Positions 1 to 11,650 are shown, counted from the first letter of the stretch. The stretch is DNA of 64,000 bases from Monoplex corrugatus (GCA_030674185.1 JAPXFY010000030.1:40518770-40582769); one strand, 5' to 3'. Notes: generated by a model not told the origin, from the sequence alone. A program made the numbers and translations.

Positions 1-1165
1 GTTACAGATTTTTCCCGCCAAAGAGAAGAACACCCGTGCAATGACCTTATCCGTAACTTGCTTCAATATGATGGAGTGTCACATACAACACAGTGTCACA
101 AGCAGTACCAGCCTAACACTGAAAGAGATGTGTGCAGTGAAATCGGCTGTAACTTATGATAAGACAGAATAGAGAGTTACAGATTTTGCCCGCCAAAGAG
201 AAGAAGACATGTGCAATGGCCTTGTCTGTAACTTGTTTTAATACGATGGAGTGTTACATTTTGTTAACCAAAGACCAAAAAAGACTTTTACTGTGAAATG
301 GACTGTAACTTACTTGAATACGGTACTATGCATTTTGCTTGCCAAAAATTAAAAAAAGAAAACCTGTGCAATTTAATTGTTATTTTATTTTAATCAGAGA
401 TAAAGAAAGAACCTGTACATTAAGATTGTTTCTTTAAATGCCATATGTTGCACATTTTGCAAACCAAGGATGAAGGAGATCTGAACCTGTACAATAAGAT
501 TATTTCCTTGAATGCAATAGTGTCGCACATTTTGCAAACCAAGGATGAAGGAGATCTGAACCTGTACAATAAGATTATTTCCTTGAATGCAATAGTGTCG
601 CACATTTTGCAAACCAAGGATGAAGGAGATCTGAACAAGTGGGTCTACTACATTAGAGTGTCAGTCACACAGAATCCTGCATTTTGCTAGTCAAGGTTAA
701 AGAAATATGTGCAATGAAATTAACTCACTGATGATATATCACAGTATCAGTCACACAACACAGAATCCTGCATTTCACTAATCAGAGTTAACCCTTTGAC
801 TCCCGCACCCTGTTATCCAGCGTCCTGCATTGTCAACTGTGTTAGCAAAGCAAAAACTTAACTTTTTGACTCCCTCGTCCTATCCACCAGCTTCCTGCGC
901 AGGGTGAGGTATTCAAAAGGTTAAGTTTTTGCAATTGATGGATAGGGTGTGGGAGTCAAAAGGGTTAAAGAAGTCTGTGCAATGAAGTTAACTGTAACGT
1001 AGAATACATTAGTGTGTCACACACACACACACACACACATATATATACAGACTCACACGCTTCACTAGTCAAAGAAATCTGTGCAATCTGTAACTTCAAT
1101 AAGAAACATTAGAGCGTCACATTTATCAGTTGAAGAAGAAGAAAACCTGTGCTGTGGAACACTTT
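1..1165. repeat. Degenerate tandem repeat block with a 75-bp core
   Basis: Phrases such as CACATTTTGC, CCTGTGCAATG and ACTGTAACTT recur with spacing of roughly 75-110 bp. Three near-identical 75-bp units have CACATTTTGC at 451, 526 and 601. The outer units are diverged. Open frames on both strands arise because 75 is a multiple of three, so I do not call a gene. A PAL copy interrupts the block at 788-968 and a short CA tract lies near 1020. Confidence 0.75.
788..968. repeat. PAL palindromic element, TTAA-bounded
   Basis: It starts with TTAACCCTTTGACTCCCGC and ends with GGGAGTCAAAAGGGTTAA. An inner CTTCCTGC hairpin is flanked by a second pair of CTTAAC.../...GGTTAAG arms. It belongs to the family found at about 15 places in this window. 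TTAA at both borders and CCC-starting inverted ends are what piggyBac-type non-autonomous elements show; that class assignment is inference. Confidence 0.75.
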
Positions 1166-2995
1166 GTCGTCATCTTTGTGTTCTTTTCTTTCTTTCATTA
1201 GATAACTCCAGTGCTCTCATAACTTACAACAGAAATCAAGAATAATATGGCATTTTACAATGTTTCTTAAAAATTTAGTTGATAGGACAGTTTATCATTG
1301 AGTGAAGTCTTTTTTTCAATTTTAAAAACCAAGTATTGTACATAAAGTTGTATCATTTTCTTGGTTTGTTTTTGTTTATATTTGAAGTTTTTGGTTGTTT
1401 GTTGCTTTTTCCCCATAAAAGAAAACAAATGCCTTGTCATTTTGTGATGCAAATGATTTGATTTGTCCTGTTGCTGAAAGATCAAGGAACAAGGTTCTCC
1501 AAATGTTTGTTTTACATCTTTCTTTTGTTGTTTATTGTGCGACAAGTATTCAAAATCTTCATTCTTTTTTCTTTTATGGATTTGTTTCTGTTTACTGAAG
1601 AAGAAAAAAGAAAGCTTTATGTATCAATGTATACATGCAGTTTTTTTTTGTTTTTTTTTTGTGCTCTGTGTTTTATACAACTTTTTTCTTTGTAAATATT
1701 ACTCATTAAAGAGGAAGTATGTTTTAAGGAATTTTCTCTCTTCTCTTCCTGTTTTTCTTCTTTTTTTTTTTCTTTTTCTTTTTTGAGTACTTGATTGGTT
1801 ACAAAGAAATGAAAAGTTTTATAGATCAGTCTACGCAAAAAAATTTTTCAGTCTTTTTTTTTTTCCTTTTTTTAAAGATTGTTTGGCTTGTGAAAAGCTG
1901 CTTTAAAAATCAGTGTACGCAATGTTTGGGGATTTTTTTGTCCCCCTGATTTTGTTTTGTTTCTTCTAAATGATTTTTTGTCATTGGCCATGTTCATTTA
2001 AAAGCTTGTATTATGCTTGAAAATCTGCCATGATAAATAATGACAGTTGTCTTTGTTTGCTTTTCATGTGTATTTTTTCTTTGTTTCTTTTTCCTTTTTA
2101 CTTTTTCAGCATTATTTAAATAGAATAAGTAAGACAGTATGCTATTTACAGATGTTGGCCATGATAAGTGTTGTAGTCTGTGGTCGAGCCAGAACGCTGC
2201 CAGTGGTTTTCGAACCAAATTTCTAGTCGTCGAAGTTTGAATGTTTTATTTTGATGTGAGGATTTGGCAATACAATGTGCTGATTGTGTGAATGTGTTAC
2301 TTGTTCTGAGATTATTGATTGCATACATCACATGTATATCGATCTGCCTCCAAACTGGTATGCTTGTCAGTTTGTCTTTCAGTCTGTCTGTCTGCATGTA
2401 TGTGGATTGGTCTGTGTGTGTGTCTGTCAATCCGTATCCTATGTGTCATTGTGTCCATTACTATTTTCTTAATTATGTGTTCAATGGGGTAATCCAGGGC
2501 TGCTTGTTATTGGGAATGCAATGTGTGTTGTGGATTTACATCAAAATGAGAACGATTATCTGTTGACTATTCTGGAAAAATATAAAATGTCTTATTGCCA
2601 TTGTTTCGGGATGTCATAAGACACAGTACATTCGCTAACTGTTCAAAGCTTTTTGACAACATCCAAAGTTGGTAAGCAAGAAATGTGGCAACTTTCTGAC
2701 ATTGGGTGAAATCACTGTGCGGTCAATGAAAGTGCTGCCTTTCACATGCCAAATCCGCTTCGTGAAATCCAATACTGATCTGACTTAAGCGAAAAGGAAA
2801 TGGCTTTGAAAAGAGCAGCATTCAGTGTTGAGACCCTCCTTGTTCTCCTGTGAAGAAAAATGCAGCGAGTTTCCTGACATTCAGAGTGGAAGATATTGAA
2901 AAATTGCCTTTCATCAAGCAAGGGCAAAAAAAAAAATGCAATGCCTATGCAGTCTGAAGCTTGCGCCAATGACTTCCTGTCACATCAGGTGGGAG
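1165..2995. other. AT/T-rich DNA with no recognisable gene
   Basis: I see long T runs (for example 1640-1790 and 1850-1880), short open frames of low complexity, and no domain, splice-consistent exon series or RNA gene. A short TG/TCTG-rich patch lies at 2370-2440. Confidence 0.6.
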
Positions 2996-3004
2996 AGACG
3001 ATTT

Positions 3005-3535
3005 TTGTCAACATGTGGAGACTGACAAGCAAAAACCAACACAAAGATTTTAGCAACATTGGAGACTAACAAGCAAAACCAACACAAAGATTTTTAGCAA
3101 CATTGGAGACTAACAAGCAAAAACCAACACAAAGATTTTTGGCAACATGGAGACTGACAAGCAAAAACCAACACAAAGATTTTTTAGCAACATTGGAGAC
3201 TAACAGCAAAAACCAACACAAGATTTTTGGCAACATGGAACTACAAGCAAAAACCAACACAAAGATTTTTTAGCAACATGTGGACACTAACAAGCAAAAA
3301 CCAACACAAAGATTTTTGGCAACATGGAGACTACAAGCAAAAACCAACACAAAGATTTTTGGCAACATATGGAGACTAACAAGCAAAAACCAACACAAAG
3401 ATTTTTGGTAACATGGAGACTACAAGTAAACAACACAAGATTGCAAATGAGACACAAAAAACCAACACAAAGATTTTTAGCAACATTGGAGACTGACAAG
3501 CAAAAACCAACACAAAGATTTGAGAACTACAAGGG
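3005..3535. repeat. 43-46 bp tandem array (about 12 copies)
   Basis: The unit contains GGAGACTAACAAGC, AAAAACCAACACAAAG and ATTTTTGGCAACAT. Small indels vary unit length, so all frames break repeatedly. This is not a gene. Confidence 0.9.
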
Positions 3536-3539
3536 AACT

Positions 3540-4120
3540 AAAAACAAAACAAAAATTGTCAGGTTTGATTAAAATTCCAAAGTAAAAACTATTATTTTTA
3601 TTAAAATGGTGACTGATTCTGTCAAGTTGTGTTCGGGATGTTTTGCCTGATATGTTCCTGAGAGTCATACTGGGTGCCTGACTTCACAGATCTTTTTTCC
3701 TGAAAGCAAAATTTGAGGGTAGGCAGCTGGGGTAACCATTATTTAATTATTAGTTTTTTATTCTAGTTTCTTTGAAGTTTGTTTCTTTATTATACTCCGC
3801 TAACATCATTTTACAGTACAGTACTATTTACAAGTATTAATCATGAAGTATGTTCATGATAGAACAAAAGAAACATTTACGTCCACTCATACATTGTACA
3901 AAATGAAGTGATACCTGAAGAAGGCGTAAACTTTAGATGGTACATGTGTAGATGGACATCATTTGGGTTGTGTTATTTGTGTTTATGTGTCTGTTTATTA
4001 TTTTGATCTTGTGTCAGTTTTTTGGGGTTTTATTTTTTTTTACTACGCAGATATCGGTATGTCGTTTTTGCTTGCTGACAGCTTTGGAATGTTGTTGATA
4101 TTTTGCACACAGTAAGATGA
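3540..4120. other. Non-repetitive AT-rich spacer
   Basis: No coding signature, RNA gene or obvious repeat was recognised here. Confidence 0.5.
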
Positions 4121-4123
4121 TCC

Positions 4124-4290
4124 CCCATGGGGATAGTAGGAGCTCTTTCAGTATAGATACTGTCCTCAAGTCTTTTTTTTTTCTCCTATGGAAGGAAGTA
4201 TTGTGTATGTTTTGAAGCAGTTATAGCCCAGATGTGGCTCTACGCAGTTGGTTGGGCTTTAAACAATAACAATCAGTTTATCACGGGAAC
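4124..4290 (+). repeat. DR element fragment (core start and conserved tail)
   Basis: It contains GGGGATAGTAGGAGCTCTTTC, matching the DR core start, then the DR tail around GGCTCTACGCAGTTGG and TTGGGCTTTAAACAATAAC. The middle section is deleted relative to the copy at 20845-21425. Confidence 0.6.
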
Positions 4291-4294
4291 AATC

Positions 4295-5146
4295 TTGGTT
4301 TCGTGTAAATGACATGTGTATCTCCGTATCTTGTCTTCAAAGAAATGAACAGATAATAAATAATCAGGGGTTTGAATCAAAGCACAACTAGCCACTCAGT
4401 ATGAACTTGTCTCACGCCACAGAAATCCCCCCTCCCCCTCCTCCCCCCCCCCCCCCCCCCCAGTCAATGCACAAAGCCTCTGCTGCCTACCAACAAGAAT
4501 GAAAACGATATTTCCTTAATCATCAGCGTCATGAATGTGGATATGAGTGGTGAGGATGAGTGTCTCCTACTGATATTGTTTTTGTGTTTGTAAAATTGTA
4601 TCCCAGCCTTGTGTCTGATACTAAGCTCCAACAGGCCTGGAGATGATGATGAGAATTCACGCTGTACAGTGACACCATTTTTTTTCTTTTCACCTTGCAT
4701 CGTAAGTAAGAGTTGAATCTGTCGAGAGGAGAGAGTTGATGTTGATGATTGTATTTATATTGATGATGGTCATGTTGATCATAAACATATTGATAGTAAT
4801 GATGATGATCATCAAGCTGATAATAACAATGATTATCATCATGTTGATGGCTACATTGATTATGATAATGTGGATTGTGATAATTACAATAATGTTGATG
4901 GTAACAGTCTTTGAGTTCCTAAGTCATGTTGTGTTCTTGATGTCTGATCGTTTTCGTATTTCTTCTTTATGCACATTGCCATTTTGATATTGGATCTGAG
5001 TCAGAATTCGGCTACCATGGTCAGTATTCATTATTTATTTTTTGGTGTAATTGATGGAATGGAATTTATTTATATAGTTACATGTAATGTCTGGTGTTTA
5101 TATTTTCATCTGTGTCTCTGGAATGTAGCATGTGTTTTTGTTTTGT
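4295..5146. other. Spacer with polyC tract and degenerate TGATGA-rich DNA
   Basis: A run of about 20 C occurs at 4441-4462, and 4735-4910 is an imperfect GATGAT/TTGATAAT low-complexity stretch. The open frame there is methionine/isoleucine only, so I do not call a protein. Confidence 0.6.
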
Positions 5147-5147
5147 T

Positions 5148-5183
5148 TGTTTGTGTGTGTGTGTGTTGTGTGTGTGTGTGTGT

Positions 5184-5219
<36 letters not shown>
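5148..5219. repeat. TG microsatellite
   Basis: An interrupted TG repeat of about 70 bp. Confidence 0.95.
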
Positions 5220-5224
5220 GGTTT

Positions 5225-6105
5225 ATAGGGAGGGGAGAGGGGAATGTTGATTTTGCATTGTTTTCTCCAAGGGAGATAATTTCATGTCAACAGGGAGGCA
5301 GGTAAGAGAAATGAGTTTGCAAGATTTTCTTAGCTTTTATTTCGGACAAATCTTCACAAAATTTGGGTCTGAGGAGTGATTTTGAGGAGTCGTGAATGTA
5401 AGACAGTTGTGGCACCAAGGTCAAGGTCACATGGGTCAACACAGAGCCTGAATTAGCTAAACTTCTTTATGGAGGTTTGTGAAGAGCAGTTTCTCTATAG
5501 CTTCTTAGAATATGTAAACTCTGTTTTCATTATCGTGATAGTCTACCATTGTCTTCACTTCTCATCCATTGCTTTGTGTCGTCTGATAATTTATTCAAGG
5601 TCAGAGTGACCATGAAGTGAAGGATCCGAATTGTCTTCTGAGCAGCTGAAATTTTCAACAGAATTTTCTCAGCCGTTGATGATGTGATGATTTTGGTTTT
5701 TAGAGTCCTTGTATATACATGGCCAATCTCAACTGTTGCTAGAGAAGCAGTCAAGCCATATAAATAAACCTTTTATCATAATGATTATTTTGTCATGTGT
5801 GTGTGAGCAGCAGCATCACCATTACATATCAAACAGGGCGTTCATACCTTTAATAATACCTTGAGTCAGACTCACCGGTGCCAAGATTTAGATGGCTTTG
5901 CTACATTTCTAAGGTCATAGCTGCAGGTTTCTGTAGCTCATCTTCATTCCAAGGTGTATTTATATATAAGCAAGTGTAATATTTGGTGTGTAAAGTCAGA
6001 TAATAACTTGCAATAAGATAATTGAAAGTTTTACTAACCAAATTTTGTTTTCAAGATCATCTATATTTTTGTTATTATCTACGTGACATGAAAGACATGT
6101 TCCAT
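5225..6105. other. Spacer without recognisable gene
   Basis: Mixed-composition DNA. I see no exon series, RNA gene or repeat family match. Confidence 0.5.
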
Positions 6106-6107
6106 GG

Positions 6108-7765
6108 ATCCTCTGTGGGGTGCTGGGGCTTTTTCAGTATAAACAGTATCCCCACCTTACGGAAATTCTGTCACAGCAGTGTCGTCTTTTCTATCATTCT
6201 GTTTCTTCGTGACTGCTTTCCATTGCTTTCGTTCCTCTTTTCTGTCATTCTGTTTGTTCATGACTGCTTTCCATTGCTTTCTTTCCTCTTTTCTGTCACT
6301 CTGTTTGTTCTTGACTGCTTTCCATTGCTTTCTTTCCTCTTTTCTGTCATTCTGTTTGTTCTTGACTGCTTTCCATTGCTTTCTTTCCTCTTTTCTGTCA
6401 TTCTGTTTGTTCTTGACTGCTTTCCATTGCTTTCTTTCCTCTTTTCTGTCATTCTGTTTGTTCTTGACTGCTTTCCATTGCTTTCTTTCCTCTTTTCTGT
6501 CACTCTGTTTGTTCTTGACTGCTTTCCATTGCTTTCTTTCCTCTTTTCTGTCATTCTGTTTGTTATTGACTGCTTTCCATTGCTTTCTTTCCTCTTTTCT
6601 GTCATTCTGTTTGTTCTTGACTGCTTTCCATTGCTTTCTTTCCTCTTTTCTGTCATTCTGTTTGTTCTTGACTGCTTTCCATTGCTTTCTTTCCTCTTTT
6701 CTGTCACTCTGTTTGTTCTTGACTGCTTTCCATTGCTTTCTTTCCTCTTTTCTGTCATTCTGTTTGTTCTTGACTGCTTTCCATTGCTTTCTTTCCTCTT
6801 TTCTGTCATTCTGTTTGTTCATGACTGCTTTCCATTGCTTTCTTTCCTCTTTTCTGTCATTCTGTTTGTTCTTAACTGCTTTCTTTTGCTTTCAGTCATC
6901 TTTTCTGTCATTCTGTTTGTTCTTGACTGCTTTCTTTTGCTTTCAGTCATCTTTTCTGTCATTCTGTTTGTTCTTGACTGCTTTTCATTGTTTTCTTTCC
7001 TCTTTTCTGTCATTCTGTTTGTTCTTGACTGCTTTCCATTGCTTTCTTTCCTCTTTTCTGTCATTCTGTTTGTTCTTGACTGCTTTTCATTGCTTTCTTT
7101 CCTCTTTTCTGTCATTCTGTTTGTTCTTGACTGCTTTCCATTGCTTTCTTTCCTCTTTTCTGTCATTCTGTTTGTTCATACTGCTTTCCATTGCTTTCTT
7201 TCTCTTTCTGTCACTCTGTTTGTCTTACTGCTTTCCTTTGCTTTCTGTCATCTTTTCTGTCATTCTGTTTGTTCTTGACTGCTTTCTTTGCTTTCAGTCA
7301 TCTTTTCTGTCATTCTGTTTGTTCTTGACTGCTTTCTTTTGCTTTCAGTCATCTTTTCTGTCATTCTGTTTGTTCTTGACTGCTTTTCATTGCTTTCTGT
7401 CATCTTTTCTGTCATTCTGTTTGTTCTTGACTGCTTTCATTGCTTTCTTTCCTCTTTTCTGTCATTCTGTTTGTTCTTGACTGCTTTCATTGCTTTCTTT
7501 CCTCTTTTCTGTCATTCTGTTTGTTCTTGACTGCTTTCCATTGCTTTCTTTCCTCTTTTCTGTCATCTGTTTGTTCTTGACTGCTTTCATTGCTTTCTTC
7601 ATCTCTTCCTCTTCGTTTTGTGACTTGGTGATTCAGTTACCATGTGTTTTCCATAAAGCATTATATACTTCCTGTCTGTAAGGATTGACAATTGGTTACA
7701 TATATATTGACTGTATTTTTAGCTCTAACGAAAGGGGAACTGCTTAGTGGTAGTTTAAGTACAGT
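6108..7765 (+). repeat. DR element copy split by an internal satellite
   Basis: The left part (6108-6190) carries the DR core: GGGGTGCTGGGGCTTTTTC, then GTATCCCCACCTTACGGAAA. The right part (about 7600-7765) carries the DR downstream segment with ATAAAGCATTATATACTTCC and TTTTAGCTCTAACGAAAGG. The two halves are separated by a 51-bp satellite whose unit matches the DR stretch TTTCCTCTTTTCTGTCA, so the satellite appears to have expanded from inside the element. Confidence 0.7.
6187..7597. repeat. 51-bp satellite array (about 27 copies)
   Basis: The unit contains CTTTCCTCTTTTCTGTCATT, CTGTTTGTTCTTGACTGC and TTTCCATTGC. Positions about 6290-7160 are highly homogeneous. Variants with TTTCAGTCATC cluster at 6890-6960 and 7290-7400, and short indels appear after 7170. 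Because 51 is divisible by three, several frames on both strands stay open for up to 430 codons. The predicted peptides are pure 17-residue repeats with no start context or homology, so these are not genes. Confidence 0.95.
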
Positions 7766-7861
7766 GCTATTGGCAGTTTTATGTACATATTTGTGTATTT
7801 ATTTATGCATTTGTATTCATGTTTTTTTGTGTGTTTTTTTTTTCTTCTAATCACTTGGTAC

Positions 7862-8140
7862 CTGTGTGGGGATGCTGGTGGTTCTTTCGGTATAATAATA
7901 TCCCCACCTTCTGGAAATTCTGTGCTAGAAATTTCCTCTTTTCTGTTTACTGTTTTGAGTTTCCACTTTGCGTTATGTTATCTCTTCGTTTCTCATTTTC
8001 TGCCTTGCTGGTCCATTCATCTGTATGTCTTCTTTAAAAATGGTACACATTTTCTGTCTATTAGAATTGGGTACATGTATGAAGTGCATTTTTTAGCTTT
8101 AAGGAAATATAAAATACTTTGTGGTAGTTGCACTCGTGCG
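7862..8140 (+). repeat. DR element copy (core segment)
   Basis: It has GGGGATGCTGGTGGTTCTTTC, ATATCCCCACCTTCTGGAAA and TTTCCTCTTTTCTGT in the same order as other DR copies, followed by the CTTGCTGGTCCATTCATCTG segment. It directly precedes a second copy in the same orientation. Confidence 0.75.
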
Positions 8141-8464
8141 TGGATGCTGGAGGTTCTTTCAGCGTGAATAGTATCCCCACCTTCTGGAAATTCTTTGCGA
8201 GAAATTTCCTCTTTTCTGTCACTCTCTTTGTTTCTACCTTGTTTCTTAGCTTTCTGTTATCACTTCCTATCATTTTCTGTCTTGCTAATACTGGTCTATT
8301 CACCTGTATGTGTTCTATAAAGCCATGCATACTTTTTCTTGAGCTTATTAGTTGGGTGCATATATTTACCGCAATTTTGGCTGTTACAGAAATGTGATGT
8401 GCAGAAGCTATTTGAGGTAATTTAGGCCAATTTATATGTTTTAGTGTACTAAGTTATGTTTGTA

Positions 8465-9158
8465 TTAACTCTTTCACTACCAAGTTTCCCCAGAAACGGC
8501 ACTCCTCAGTATATTTTGGGCAGCCAATTTTGCAGCGCAGTATGCATTTTTAAAAGCTTATATCTCAAAGACTTAAAGATTTTCACTTACTTTTTTTTAT
8601 TGTGTAAAGGGCAGATGTTGTACTTATATATGAATGTTTGCTTATGTTTATGTGCTTGATTGATTATTCCACAGATAATCGTATCATAAAGAAAAACATT
8701 TTTTTTCATACGGTTTATTATAAACGTCTTCTTGACGTCTCCTGCTGGTCACATCAACAGATGTGTCGCTGTCTGGTAGCCAGTCATCATCAGAAGTATC
8801 GTCTAAGTCAGCTACAGGCCCCTCATCATCTTCATCATTGAGAATTATTTGGAAACTTCGTGTGCTGTAAACCGCCGATGTCGATTTGCAGCCATTTTGG
8901 AGAAAATGGTTTGGAGAAAACATGACGTAAATTCCGACAGTTAACAAAGCCACACATCGGCCTTACTGCTGAAAAACTAGGCCGCTAGGTAAAGTTTAAA
9001 AATAGCAAAGTCGCCTGCATTCACCAGTGGAGCTGACAGAAGCATTGTACCCGCGTGAAAAGTTATCGTTTAGAATGACCCCTCCAAGTCGCACAAATGC
9101 GACCATGGCAGTCGTACGGGAAGTTGCTTGATTGCGACCATGGCGGGAAAAGAGTTAA
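8465..9158 (-). mobile_element. Non-autonomous piggyBac-type element with TTAA duplications
   Basis: TTAA flanks both ends (8465-8468 and 9155-9158). The inner ends are CTCTTTCACTACC on the left and, inverted, CTCTTTTCCCGCC on the right. The roughly 686-bp interior encodes only an acidic amino-terminal fragment resembling piggyBac transposases on the - strand and lacks a catalytic domain. The element sits inside a DR copy whose unoccupied counterpart is visible at about 21170-21230. The TTAA target is characteristic of the piggyBac superfamily (established knowledge). It is likely an internal-deletion derivative. Confidence 0.75.
8684..8953 (-). pseudogene. Truncated piggyBac-like transposase amino terminus
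   Basis: An 89-codon open frame inside the TTAA-bounded insert. Residues about 38-65 are acidic and contain NDEDDEGP, DDTSDDDWLPDSD and a following SRRRQ stretch. This is typical of the disordered acidic start of piggyBac transposases, where D/E-rich segments precede the DDE/D domain. No catalytic aspartates or cysteine-rich C-terminal domain follow: the frame stops shortly after SRRRQ and only about 220 bp remain before the element end. It is therefore a remnant of an internally deleted element rather than an active gene. Assignment rests on composition plus the TTAA ends. A generic acidic open frame is the alternative. Confidence 0.5.
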
Positions 9159-9379
9159 GTTTTTTTTTTTTTTTTAAACCCACTATTGATAATTTGGTGG
9201 AATTGTCAGTGTAAGGTACATATCCCTCCATTATGTGCGGAAATGCATTGATATGTGTACTTAATTTTCTTTTCCTTTTTTTTTTCTTTTTTTTTCAACT
9301 AGGTGTCATGCTTCAAAATGGTCACAGCCCTGATATGGCACCGCGCAGTCACTGGGCTTTAAACAACAAAAATATGAAT

Positions 9380-9890
9380 ACCGGGGCAGGTTTAGGTTTT
9401 GTAGGCCAAGTTTTTTATTATGTATTTTTTGTATAATTAGTTAATGCATTTTATTTTGTATCCATTTTTTTTCAATCCCCCGGGTGATAAATTAAGCAGA
9501 ATGGCCAATGCTATGGGTATGTCCTTTGATTATTTTCATGAATGCAAAGACATGCGTACTTAATTTTCTTTTTCAGGTTTTCTGTTTTCCAGGGTCACCT
9601 CAATGTGTTTGGATGTGTGTATTTTAAGGAATATATCCCCGGTCTGGTTCTGAGTAATCGGCTGGGGTTTAAATGCTAATGATTTAAAAAAAACAAAAAA
9701 ACCTTGGTGATAAAACCGGATAGCCATTGCCAGGAGCATTTACTTAAATTACTTAATTTTCATTTCTGGGTTTTGTCTTTTGCCAGGGAGATTGATGTGT
9801 TTAGATGTGTTTTTTGTTTGAGATGGTTGCAGCTGTAAAATGGCCGTGAGCTGTTGGTGGGCTTTAAAAACAACACTAACAAGAATGTAC
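9380..9890 (+). repeat. Two further diverged DR tail copies
   Basis: Each repeats the order: a T-run or A-run, 'GTGATAAA', a CTTAATTTTC segment, 'GGTTTTCTG' or 'GGTTTTGTC', and a tail with TAATCGGCTGGGGTTTAAA (near 9660) or GAGCTGTTGGTGGGCTTTAA (near 9850). They form a tandem series with the preceding copy. Confidence 0.6.
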
Positions 9891-9958
9891 TGTTGTGTAG
9901 TGCAGGGTTTACCTGTGGCTAACTTTGTTCTCTTATCTCTTGGAATGTTGCACTTAAG

Positions 9959-9960
<2 letters not shown>

Positions 9961-10012
<52 letters not shown>

Positions 10013-10080
10013 AACATAGCATAGTCTTAGGTAGGGGTGTGTGTGTGTGTGTGTGTTTAAAATAGCTTAGTATCAGATAG

Positions 10081-10130
<50 letters not shown>
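9961..10130. repeat. TG microsatellite in three blocks
   Basis: Blocks at about 9961-10010, 10039-10058 and 10082-10130 are separated by similar linkers (TTTAACATAGCATAGTCTTA type), so the microsatellite plus linker was duplicated. Confidence 0.9.
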
Positions 10131-10132
<2 letters not shown>

Positions 10133-10134
10133 AA

Positions 10135-10690
10135 TATAGCAGAGTATCAGAGGGGTGTGTGTGTAGTTTTTGTTCTCTGTACTCTTTTGGAATACACATG
10201 CTACCATGTAACATTTATATATGGGTGTGTAACCTCCATTCTTTTAAGTCTTCAGAATACACCTCCTAAGACTGATATGTGGGTTTGTAATCTTTGTGCT
10301 CTTACGTTTTGAGGATGTGACACGTACCGTTTGTACGATGTGTAGTTGAGGTCTTTGAAATGTAAAGTGTAGGGCATGTGTGGTTGGTTTGTAATCTCTC
10401 TGCTGAAAAAAAGGGGAGGTGTAGAATATTTCATACGAACTGGAGAGAAATAAGTATCATCAACTTAACCGTAAACGAGGCCGCGAGGTTTACTCAGCTA
10501 TTTCTTGAGGAGTGTTCTGAGCTTACGGTTTTTGTGCTTTGTATCTGCTTCTGTGCTAGCTGAATGGGTAGTGCAAACTATGTTAGATTTGAGAAGTTCC
10601 ACAACATGGGAGATAATTCCTACATGACTCTCAAGAGTTGTGTCCTTTGGTTGATATTTCTTGATGGATCTTTACTGAAATTAGGTCAAA
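10135..10690. other. Spacer without recognisable gene
   Basis: A fourth degenerate TG-linker unit follows, then DNA with only short open frames and no domain or splice pattern that I can support. It ends in a G run at about 10698-10712. Confidence 0.5.
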
Positions 10691-10713
10691 GGTGTAGGGG
10701 GGGGGGGGGGGGT

Positions 10714-11650
10714 CGTGAAAGTGTAAAGGACAATAAGGACAAGTCACACGGATCAGGGGAGTCACAAAAGTGAAAGTGTAAAGGACAATAAGAACAAGTC
10801 ACATGGATCAGGTGAATCACAAAAGTGAAAGTGTAAAAGACAATAAGAATAAGTCACATGGATCAGGGGAGTCACAAAAGTGAAAGTGAAAAGGACAATA
10901 AGAACAAGTCACACGGATCAGGGGAGTCACAAAAGTGAAAGTGTAAAGGACAATAAGGACAAGTCACATGGATCAGGGGAGTCACAAAAGTGAAAGTGTA
11001 AAGAACAAGTCACATGGATCAGGGGAGTCACAAAAGTGAAAGTGTAGAGGACAATAAGAACAAGTCACATGGATCAGGGGAGTCACAAAAGTGAAAGTGT
11101 AAAGGACAATAAGAACAAGTCACATGGATCAGGGGAGTCACAAAAGTGAAAGTGTAAAGGACAAGTCACATGGATCAGGGGAGTCACAAAAGTGAAAGTG
11201 TAAAGGACAATAAGAACAAGTCACATGGATCAGGGGAGTCACAAAAGTGAAAGTGTAGAGGACAATAAGAACAAGTCATGGATCAGGGGAGTCACAAAAG
11301 TGAAAGTGTAGAGGACAATAAGAACAAGTCACACGGATCAGGGGAGTCACAAAAGTGAAAGTGTAAAGGACAATAAGAACAAGTCACATGGATCAGGGGA
11401 GTCACAAAAGTGAAAGTGTAAACAGATCAGAGGAGTCACGAAAGTGAAAGTGTAAAGGACAATAAGGACAAGTCACATGGATCAGGGGAGTCACAAAAGT
11501 GAAGTGTAAAGGACAATAAGGACAAGTCACACGGATCAGGGGAGTCACAAAAGTGAAAGTGTAAAGGACAATAAGAACAAGTCACATGGATCAGGGGAGT
11601 CACAAAAGTGAAAGTGTAAAGGACAATAAGAACAAGTCACACGGATCAGA
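10714..11650. repeat. 55-bp tandem array (about 17 copies)
   Basis: The unit contains GTGAAAGTGTAAAGGACAAT, AAGAACAAGTCACATGGATC and AGGGGAGTCACAAAA. A few units are shortened (for example 11000 and 11420). 55 is not a multiple of three and stops recur, so there is no coding potential. Confidence 0.95.

Larger units (their letters stand above)
8140..9380 (+). repeat. Long DR element copy interrupted by a piggyBac element
   Basis: DR core starts near 8143 (GGATGCTGGAGGTTCTTTC), continues to TTATGTTTGTATTAA at 8468, is interrupted by the TTAA-flanked insert, then resumes at 9155 with a T-run, TATGTGCGGAAATGCATTG and the tail GATATGGCACCGCGCAGTC. The copy at 20845-21425 carries the corresponding uninterrupted sequence around 21170-21230 and serves as an empty-site comparison. 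Confidence 0.75.

Noticed and set aside
788..968. TTAACCC/GGGTTAA as interstitial telomere repeats
   Set aside because: The TTAACCC motif is always part of the longer TTAACCCTTTGACTCC inverted end and is never tandem TTAGGG.
2264..2566. 100-codon + frame with hydrophobic segments
   Set aside because: It lies over TCTG/TGTG low-complexity sequence, with no homology or splice context that I can recognise.
6022..7480. Open frames of 418-433 codons (+) and 221 codons (-) over the 51-bp array
   Set aside because: They are repeats of a 17-residue unit, open because the period is divisible by three. Indels break the array after 7170, and no start context, splice partner or homology is visible.
10714..11650. 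Possible CRISPR-like array (regular 55-bp repeats)
   Set aside because: The whole unit repeats with no unique spacers, in a eukaryotic genome. It is a minisatellite. The same applies to the 68-bp and 37-bp arrays.
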